From Aurelia coerulea (lineage: Eukaryota; Cnidaria; Scyphozoa; Semaeostomeae; Ulmaridae), in assembly GCA_039566865.1 (NCBI GenBank), contig CM076948.1, positions 16,875,001 through 16,939,000 of the forward strand: a stretch of 64,000 nucleotides of DNA, read 5' to 3'. The notes below the pieces were generated by a model. That model worked only from the letters and a program-made list of their open reading frames with translations. It was not told the origin of the DNA and did not search any database. Below are positions 56,611 to 64,000 of the stretch, in pieces (the stretch's first letter is position 1; the number at the start of each line of letters is the position of its first letter). Made by a program: the position numbers and the translations under genes.

Positions 56611-56854
56611 CTGTAAGAAATTTGATAGACTTATAATCAATATGGTACACTAATAATCAGGAACTACTACACGTCAGCAAGATAGGTATGCCTTCTACAA
56701 CAAGGAGTTCCACTTCAAATCATCTTCTAGCATAGTCACTTTACACATGGCACAAAAATAAGTGCTGAATTTCGATCTTCAATTTCCCAATACAAGTAAG
56801 TTAGATTGAATTATACAACATGAGTGAAGACGGGATTGGAACTCTTGATAAAAT

Positions 56855-57830
56855 TACATATAGGGTGCTCCAAAAATACTATACACTTTTGACAGACCAC
56901 GATCAATCGTATATTGGACCGATTTTGACGAATTTTACTTGATAATTAGCGAAAATCCAGCTTTGGAATCTAGAATTGTTTGTAAATCTTAGTATTTTGT
57001 TTCTTTTTAGCTTTGTAATTAGCTGTGTCTGCTTGTTTAATAATATTTCATATCTCTTGGGACCTGTTTACATTATCCCACCTTGCCGGGATATCTCGCT
57101 TAGGTGGGAGATCTCACCTTGCCGGTAGAAACACATACAATTTTCATTTTGCGTTCACATGGGAGTTTCATCCCGTCCTGTCTTGCCGTGAAGTTTTCAT
57201 CCCATCTCGGCATGCATGGCGAGATACCCCGTTTAGCCGGGATAATTTTCTCCATGTAAACAGGAACAGGTAGCCCGCCTTGGTGGGATGGCAGTGACGT
57301 CAATGCACATGCAATAATGATCATTCTTTTGTTATGGCAATCGGTGAAACATAATGAGCGTGGATAATTTTTATCCCGGTCCAGCCCCTGTATGTCTCTC
57401 ATGTGAACGCAAAAAGAAAAAACATCCCAGCTAGGCGAGATATCTGGGCAAGGCAGGGTTATGTAAACAGGCCCTTATATTTCGATTTTTTAATTAGCTT
57501 TTGTATTTTGTTTAACGATATCTGATTGTAAATTGTAAATGTTTGTCACGGCCCCATGATAAGAAGCCCTAGCTGACGGGGTCACCGTGTGTAAAGAATA
57601 TTAAATGAAATTATTGAAAATGAAATGATTTCTTGTGCTGTAAGTGAGTTCCTTGAAATTTTCGATCTCGGAAGCACTGAAAATGATAAAAAACGTCTAT
57701 CAAATTTTCTAACGACTCGTCATGAATTAAGTAAAAGATACTTTTATCGTGGTGATTCGGGAATTCAGAAATTGACTAGTTATAATTTGCTGCATGAGGG
57801 TCAGTTCACCGTGTAGGTGAAATGTAATAT
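56855..57830 (+). repeat. Dispersed repeat X, copy 3 (interrupted)
   Basis: Left part at 56880-57000, right part at 57626-57830. Between them lies a non-LTR 3' tail (57487-57620, CACGGCCCCATGATAAG) carrying a MITE at 57060. A further X copy, inverted, is at 58050-58420. Confidence 0.6.
57060..57474. mobile_element. PIF/Harbinger-like MITE
   Basis: 415 bp, GGACCTGTTTACAT and ATGTAAACAGGCCC ends; flanks TTG and TTA (one mismatch). Interior palindromic blocks around CACCTTGCCGG. Length close to the 416-bp element at 3359. Confidence 0.65.
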
Positions 57831-58049
57831 CAAACATAATGATACAGATAAAGGTCTGTCATTTCCCTAATTCAATCCAATTTTATACTTTTATGCAGGT
57901 ATGCATTTCTGTGCCACGGGGCTAAAAGACAAACAGTGAAGCGCCATCAGGTCAAGCAAACATGGAGTTTCGTTGAATCGTCGTGCGGGGAACGACTTGG
58001 CAAAGTGCATCAATGCAATTACTCCACAATTTTGCAATAGGATGGTGGT

Positions 58050-58420
58050 TCAACTAGGCTCGTGAAACAGAATATAAATAATCGATTCCTAAATACCCGT
58101 ATCACCCCAAAAAGCCTTTTTTGCATCCATTCATGTCGAATCTTAAGACAATTTGATCAACGTGTTTTGATTGTTTCAGTGTTTTCGGGAACAAAAATTC
58201 CAACAGAATCCCAGGAAACAGATGACCAAAAACTTTCCAAAAGGCCCAGAATCATATTCTGATAAGTCATAAATCTTTAAAATGGTGATTTTCCAATAAT
58301 CGTGGCCTTTTCAAAATGGATGGTTTTTTGGTGCATCCAGTTGAACCTTCTTCTTCGGGACAGTCCATAAGCACATTTCAATTCATTCTAGAGCTAAAAA
58401 ACAAAACTTTAAAAAGGAAT
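58050..58420 (-). repeat. Dispersed repeat X, copy 4
   Basis: Reverse-oriented, diverged (AATCGATTCCTAAATACC, CATTCATGTCGAATCTTAAG). Together with copy 3 it forms a head-to-head pair. Confidence 0.5.
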
Positions 58421-59430
58421 GGACATCAATATGATGTTACCTTTTGTTATTAAAGATGTGTTTCAAACTGTTCCAACTAACGATGCTCTGCATGATTTGA
58501 TCGAGGGTATCCCCTTTTCACGAATTTTGGAGGAAGAATTTTCTTTAACCCTATCTGACGTGGGAAGGGGCGGATTCTGCCCCTGGTACATTTTTGTTTA
58601 CATTTTGCTTTATGTATGCAGATAGCCACTGAGATTTTGTAAGCATACCTTTGTATCGTATGTTAAATTTTTTGATCTATAGTTTTCATTTTTTTATGAA
58701 AAGTTAACTTCAATGAACTTTGAACATGCTTTCATTTATCTGGCGTCATACAACACTATAATGCTTATTATTCTCCAGCAACAACAACAAAATCGCTAAT
58801 TGAATTATGATCTCAAACATTTATTGTTTATATGATGAATAACCTTTGTGCCAAACAAGGCTACCATATCTCATATAACAAAAACAAATAGGGGGAGGAA
58901 TCCGCCACTCCCCAGGCATTGGGTGTCTCAAAAGACCCAGGTCAGTTAGGGTTAATCATAAATACAGATTGTCTCACAAAAGTAGACACGTACACGTTTC
59001 AAAGTTCTATCATGGTTCACTTTTTGAAAAGCCTGAACATTTTCATCTTACAACTGAATCAAAATCTTGGGTGAGCAAATAGCAGAAAAAGTAGCAGAAG
59101 ATACTACTTCAGAAGGTTCATCCTGCCATAGAAAATATAAAGTTACCACGTAAACTCTTAGAATTGTAAATAAAACTTCTCTTGTCATAATTTCTCATAA
59201 CATCGTTACCAGATGGTTGATGATGATTCAACTTCATGGTTGAGAAGCCCCCAAAGCGGTTTCAAATTACGTATAGATAGCAGCGAAATTCGATACTCGT
59301 CTGTCTGCCCTAGGCTGCCTCAGAAAAATTGTGTTTTAGTCAACTTACTCAGCTCATGCGAGGTCACAAATTGCAAGTGAAGATCTCATCTATACCATAA
59401 AGCTCAAATAAAAGAATCTGTGAAAGAGAG
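58421..59430. other. Unassigned intronic sequence
   Basis: A 68-codon plus frame (58419) has no motif. GTAAGA/CAG signals near 59095-59160 on the minus strand look exon-like but match no CFAP263 segment. Confidence 0.35.
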
Positions 59431-59526
59431 GCTCTTTCAATGCCTAAGAGTAGACCCATTCTCTGAAAGAAGGGTCTACGAAAGAAAAAGCGAAAGCTTG
59501 CTACGGCTGCTCAATTGATTATCTTA

Positions 59527-59936
59527 GGCCCGTTTTATAAGTCGTGCCGTGCCGTGCCGAATCGAGTGAATTTCGAACAATTTTGTCTGGTTCGGCGCGG
59601 CGCGACTCTTATAAAACCAACTTGACACTTGGTTCGACTGAGTCGAACCATATGCCAAAGGCATCTCGACTGGGTCGACCCGGTGCGACTTATAAAACCA
59701 AATTTCAGTCGTGCCGTGCCGCAGCAATTTCACACATGCGCACAACGACAAACGCCATTGTTTGTTGTGGATGTGCAGCCCAACCATACCCAACATGCGC
59801 ATGCGTCACTGTGGTTCGGTGCGGCACGGCACGGCAATAGTTTTTCCTTATAAAACAGAGGCGCTCCAAGTCGAACTTCAGTCGAACTCAAATTCCTACG
59901 GTTCGGCACGGCGCGGCACGACATATAAAACGGGCC
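59527..59936. mobile_element. PIF/Harbinger-like MITE, TTA TSD, GTGCCG-rich
   Basis: 410 bp with ends GGCCCGTTTTATAAGTCGTG and inverse, flanked by TTA (59524-59526, 59937-59939). Both arms and the centre are full of GTGCCG/CGGCAC motifs. Confidence 0.82.
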
Positions 59937-59999
59937 TTAATCTTCTATTCAATAATGTGCGCGAGACGTTCTCAATAAGGGCAACATCAATAAGGGAAC

Positions 60000-60144
60000 G
60001 GCACGGCACGGCACGGCACGGCACGGCACGGCACGGCACGGCACGGCACGGCACGGCACGGCACGGCACGGCACGGCACGGCACGGCACGGCACGGCACG
60101 GCACGGCACGGCACGGCACGGTATGGTATGGTATGGTATGGTAT
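60000..60144. repeat. (GGCAC)24 followed by (GGTAT)5
   Basis: A perfect pentanucleotide run of 24 units changes abruptly to five GGTAT units. Frames through it give HGTAR and PCRAV repeats that are not genes. Confidence 0.95.
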
Positions 60145-60171
60145 TTGAAGGTGTTTTAGCGCAGTGGTGTA

Positions 60172-61512
60172 GGGTAAGACGGGGTAAAGTGAACTACTCA
60201 GAACATTCGCGATTCTTTCCAAAAGTAAACATGCAATGATAAAACATGATTTATGCACAATGCTTTGTTACATGTGCTCACAGAAAATGAAAAAATTTTT
60301 GCAAAATAGTTCTTCCTGTTGTTGCAAAAAATCCCTTTACCCGAGGCATTAAAAACAACCTCGGGAAATTATTGTTCTTAGGTTTGGGCTTCTATCTTTC
60401 GTCATATTTTTGACCCCAAGAAGAAATAAATTTCTATAATTGTTTTGATGGATTTGAAGCACATACCATGTGTTTACGTTTTCCAAAAGGAAAGAGCCAA
60501 GAAAGACTTTTTTGTCAGTTAACATGATATTTTAAAAGATCTACCGTTCAGTCGATATTTTGCTTCGACCGGGGTAAAGTGAACTACCCATAACTTTTTA
60601 TATTCACATGTGAACACGAAGTCAGGTGAAGAAGACCGTTTTAACCTCATTTGTTTCAGTACAACGCCTTCAAAAATCATTATTTCCTGGACAATTTTTC
60701 GAGTTGATGACACAGAAATATATTCTGATACCAGCTCCCTGAGAAACCTCCAAAAATTTGACAGCCTAAGTTTGACCTTCATTCAAAAATGCGGCTATTG
60801 ATCCAAGAATTTTATTGGGATTTGATGAAGCAAGTATACCTATCGACATGGAAAGGATAAATGGCCATCATTGTGAAATTAGAATATTGATAATTGTTAT
60901 AGATTTATAACTATTCTTGATTTTATTTCTAGGCGTAGGTTTCAGGGCACAGTGAACTATTTGAAAATAGTGTTTCTCTTTTTAGTGATTTGGTATTTAT
61001 GTGCAATATAGTATTTTCCAAGTATATTCCCATTATTGTTCATCGAATTGTATTCAGGTCTCGAAATCTGACTCGAATTTGTGACTTTGACAATAGTTTT
61101 TGGTTAATATTTGATCTGCACAGATCGTTCTCAACATAGGTAACCATTTAACTTTTTTTTTAAATTCCCTCTTGCGAAATTTTTGGGTCTGTTTCGTTTT
61201 GACATGCGAAGGAAACCTTAGAGTTGCAAAATAAATCATGTTTTCGGGTATTACCAGCATCATTTTGGTTTTATCGAACAATTGCTAAGTAGTTCACTTT
61301 ACCCCGGCCTGGGGTAAAGTGAACTAGGCAGAGCAGTCGCCAAAGAAAGCTCTTTTGTGAGACAATGGACAAAGATTTGAAATTTTGTTTGCTGGATAAA
61401 CTGACCCAAAGACATAATGTCAAAACAACGTTAAAAAGTTTGCCCTCAGCTACTGTCTCTTTAAGATATCCTTGAAAAACCTCCAAATAGTTCACTTTAC
61501 CCCGTCTTACCC
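60172..61512. mobile_element. TA-flanked element with GGGTAAGACGGGG ends (copy 1)
   Basis: 1341 bp; terminal repeat of about 25 bp beginning GGGTAAGACGGGGTAAAG, TA on both sides. The inner part of the repeat (GGGGTAAAGTGAACT) recurs at about 60570 and as an inverted pair at 61287-61327. No transposase. Tc1/mariner-like by TSD. Confidence 0.82.
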
Positions 61513-61664
61513 TAATCCTCTGACTTTGCAGCCAGAACAGTCAGGCGGACAGGGTTCGATACCAGGTAGAGCCTCACCACTTGGGCGTCATGACAAGGGG
61601 TTGCGGACTCGATTAGGACTTCTCTACTTCTGCGATCCCAGTGCTTGGCGCTAAAAACCGCAAC

Positions 61665-61766
61665 TTCACCTTCACCTTCACCTTCACCTTCACCTTCACC
61701 TTCACCTTCACCTTCACCTTCACCTTCGCCTTCGCCTTCACCTTCACCTTCACCTTCACCTTCACC
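61665..61766 (+). repeat. (TTCACC)17 hexanucleotide tail
   Basis: Seventeen units including two adjacent TTCGCC variants; it forms the SINE 3' tail. Confidence 0.9.
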
Positions 61767-61770
61767 TGTT

Positions 61771-62437
61771 ACATAGACGTTGGATTGTCAAATACTAAAG
61801 GCTATTTATAAACCTGTGAGATCTCATCTTTTAACTCAGGTTGTTCATTTTAAGTTTCCAAAAATCTGGAAACCGCTGTAGTAAGCTTCTATGCTCCTAG
61901 TTTCGTAGACCTTTTCTTCTTTTGGATAATGGGCCTAATCGTAGGCTGGCTCTTCAACAGCACCTGCTCAAGCACCTTTTTCCAGAAAGCAGGCACCTAT
62001 CGCTAAAATCATTTTCGTCCAGTTTAGCCCTTTAACAAATTACCTTTGAAGGCAATAAGATTATTTCAACCTGTAGGAAATATATAACTGACAATTCCTG
62101 TTTTAAAGCATGCTTATACGGTAAACTAAGTTTCTTAAATAGCAGTGCAAATGTTGCGATTTTTCATCATGATGACTCATATACTGCTATGGCACGCGAA
62201 AATCACAAAAGCCTGACAATCCTAGTTTATGATTAACTAGGATTATCACTTTGAAAAAAACTAGGTAGGTTTAACAAAGTGCTAAACTTGGTCTATCAAA
62301 GAGAACCTCACCATCAATTGATAATCAGAATTAACACAAATACCCCCAGCTTATCAGTGTTAATTGCATTTATCGAAATTGATCATCTTGTCTTATGACT
62401 ATGTTTAATCAGTCCCGCGTGTAATGGACAAGCAAGT
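61771..62437. other. Unassigned sequence
   Basis: Contains the diverged TAGCCTGC-type end near 61900-61947. No coding motif. Confidence 0.4.
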
Positions 62438-62600
62438 TTTTTTTCATTTATAATACTAAAAGAAACTACAACATAATATTCTGAGATAATCATAGCAGGA
62501 AAAGACACATGGTCATTTAGTCCCTTCTATGAATGACTCTTGCAATGAATTTAAACAATACTCATTCTTTGTTTAATCAAGATTCACTTATATTGGCACG
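62438..62600 (-). mobile_element. Non-LTR family G 3' UTR fragment
   Basis: T-run at 62439-62446 then a minus-strand UTR with the GGAAAAGACACATGGTCATT...ATGAATGACTC pair like 39868 and 55242. No coding part. Confidence 0.55.
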
Positions 62601-62749
62601 TTGATTTGACAAAAAAGAACAGAACGGTCAATGGCGGCTGGTTAGGAAAATATTTGTTGGGGCAATATTGGGAAGAAGTGGGGGCAGAACATTTTTAGTG
62701 ACCACGCCCTTCAAACGCTCGGAAAATGCTGGCAATGCCCTTTTGGATA

Positions 62750-64000
62750 GGGTAAGACGGGGTAAAGTGAACTATTTTGGAGGTTTTTCAAGGATATTCA
62801 AAGGAGATTGTAGCTGAGGGCAAACCTTTTTACGTTGTTTTGACATTATGTCTTTGGGTCAGTTTATCCAGCAAAATATTTTTTAAATCTTTTTCCATTG
62901 TCTCACAAAAGAGCTTTCTTTGGTGACCGCTCTGCCTAGTTCACTTTACCCCAGGCCGGGGTAAAGTGAACTGCTTAGCAATTGTTCGATAAAACCAAAA
63001 TGATGCTGGTAATACCCGAAAACATAATTCATTTTGCAGCTCTAAGGAGTTCTTCGCATGCTGAAACGAAACAATCCAACAAATTCCACAAGAGTGATAT
63101 TTAAAAAGATTAAATGGTGAGCTATGTTAAGAACGGTCTTTGCAGATCGAATATTAGCCACAAACTGTTGTTAAAGTCACAAATTCGAGTCAGATTGCTG
63201 AATACAATTCGATGTAAAATAATGGGAATATACTTGGGAAAACATTATATTGTATACAAATACCAAACCACCACAAAGAGAAATATTGTTTTCAAATAGT
63301 TCACTTTGCCCTGAAACCTCCGCCCAGAAATAAAACAAAAAATAGTTATAAATCCATGACAATTATCAATATTCTAATTTCACAGTGATGGCCATTTGTC
63401 CTTTCCATGTCGATAGATATACTTGCTTCATCAAAACACAATAACACTTTTGGATCAGTAAGCGCATTTTTGAACGAAGGTCAAACTTCGGCTGTCAAAA
63501 TTTTCGAGGTTTTTCAGGGAGCTGGTATCAGAATATTTTTCTCTATCATCAGAGTGAAAAAGTATCCTGCAAATTATGATTTTCTGAAGGCAGAATGATG
63601 AAGGAAATGAGATTGAAAAGGTCTTCTTCATCTGACTTCGTGTTAACATGAGAAAATAAAAAATCATGGGTAGTTCACTTTACCCCGGTCGAAGCAAAAT
63701 ATCGACTGAACGGTAGATATTTTAAAACATTATGTTGGCTGACAAAAAAGACTTTCTTGGCCATTTTCTTTTGGAAAAAGTAAACACATGGTATGTGCTT
63801 CAAATCGATCAAAACAATTATAGAAATGCATTTCGTCTTGGGGTCAAACCTTAAGGCCAAAGATAGGAGCACAAACCTAACAACCATAATTTCCCGAAGT
63901 TGATTTTACTGCCTTGGGTAAAGGGATTTTTTGCAACAACAGGAAGGACTATTTTGCAAAAATGTTTTGATTTTCTGTGAGCACATGTAACAAAGCATTG
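62750..64000. mobile_element. TA-flanked element with GGGTAAGACGGGG ends (copy 2, cut by window)
   Basis: Inverted relative to copy 1; the last bases correspond to about 60259, so about 87 bp lie outside. TA at 62748-62749. Includes the inverted internal GGGGTAAAGTGAACT pair near 62940-62970. Confidence 0.85.

Larger units (their letters stand above)
53173..56478. mobile_element. Mutator-like candidate, 9-bp TSD, with nested insertions
   Basis: 3306 bp, flanked by GACGCCGCT (53164-53172, 56479-56487). Ends GCGAATTTTTTTCCGTACAT and inverse. Near the left end TGATGGTTGGAAGTATC is repeated about six times, and again in the right end. Later insertions: two micro-elements, a minisatellite block, a non-LTR tail and a hAT-like MITE. 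No transposase. Confidence 0.75.
60151..61766 (+). mobile_element. tRNA-like SINE, split by transposon
   Basis: Box A-like TAGCGCAGTGG (60157-60167) is on the left of the transposon; box B-like GGTTCGATACC (61553-61563) is on the right. Joined at the TA, spacing is tRNA-like. The tail is (TTCACC)17 at 61665-61766. Confidence 0.65.

Noticed and set aside
59080..59160. Acceptor CTATGGCAG and donor GTAAGA on the minus strand around an open frame
   Set aside because: The peptide (DEPSEVVSSATFSAICSPK) matches no CFAP263 segment I know; unsupported without transcripts.
59711..60258. Long open frames with HGTAR or PCRAV repeats
   Set aside because: They are translations of the (GGCAC)n array and neighbouring MITE on both strands; no start context or domain.
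61527..61600. Functional tRNA gene
   Set aside because: Box B-like sequence only, with no cloverleaf on the right-hand part; the box A-like part is 1.3 kb away across a transposon and the tail is SINE-like.

Overview
The window is eukaryotic: one animal gene broken into very small exons and buried in transposable elements. On the minus strand, eight exons encode consecutive pieces of the coiled-coil ciliary protein CFAP263/CCDC113. They run from 56610 (most upstream exon seen) down to a stop codon at 1184, over at least 55 kb. Their summed coding length is only about 220 residues. The repeat types (Penelope-like, BEL/Pao, many 5'-truncated non-LTR elements, PIF/Harbinger-, hAT- and Mutator-like MITEs) and the protein fit a marine invertebrate. 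My best guess is an anthozoan cnidarian; this is inference, not proof.

Layout. 1-5 kb: terminal CFAP263 exon, a non-LTR tail, a 728-bp element with 9-bp target-site duplications (TSDs), a Harbinger MITE, the WERKVEIAD exon and a Penelope tail. 5-11 kb: one non-LTR copy split by a CCCGGGG-ended hAT-like element, which is itself split by a near-intact reverse transcriptase (RT) ORF. 11-15 kb: a short exon, a direct-plus-inverted repeat element with hammerhead-like motifs, a large foldback and a GGAAT satellite. 16-17 kb: a protein kinase ORF. 17-19 kb: a triple MITE nest and an inverted partner of the 13-16 kb repeat. 19-23 kb: a near-perfect palindrome, a frameshifted RT and an exon. 23-27.5 kb: a Penelope-like GIY-YIG ORF with an inverted upstream flank. 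28-32 kb: three exons and a mariner-like foldback. 33-36 kb: non-LTR debris, foldbacks and a mariner remnant. 37-41 kb: a BEL/Pao element with both LTRs. 41-47 kb: tandem non-LTR tails, the second hAT-like copy and another non-LTR tail. 48-52 kb: a TA-flanked element and an RT with one internal stop. 53-56.5 kb: a 3.3-kb element with 9-bp TSDs, packed with later insertions. 56.5-59 kb: the RTNKVV exon, repeat X and a MITE. 59.5-64 kb: a Harbinger MITE, a pentanucleotide array, a tRNA-like SINE split by a TA-flanked transposon, and an inverted copy of that transposon cut by the window end.

Several element families occur more than once here, and one copy often preserves the empty site for an insertion in the other. 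This lets element ends, TSDs and nesting order be read directly. No bacterial or viral features, rRNA, complete tRNA genes or CRISPR arrays were seen. Apart from CFAP263 and possibly the kinase ORF, nearly all coding potential belongs to transposons, and most of it is broken.
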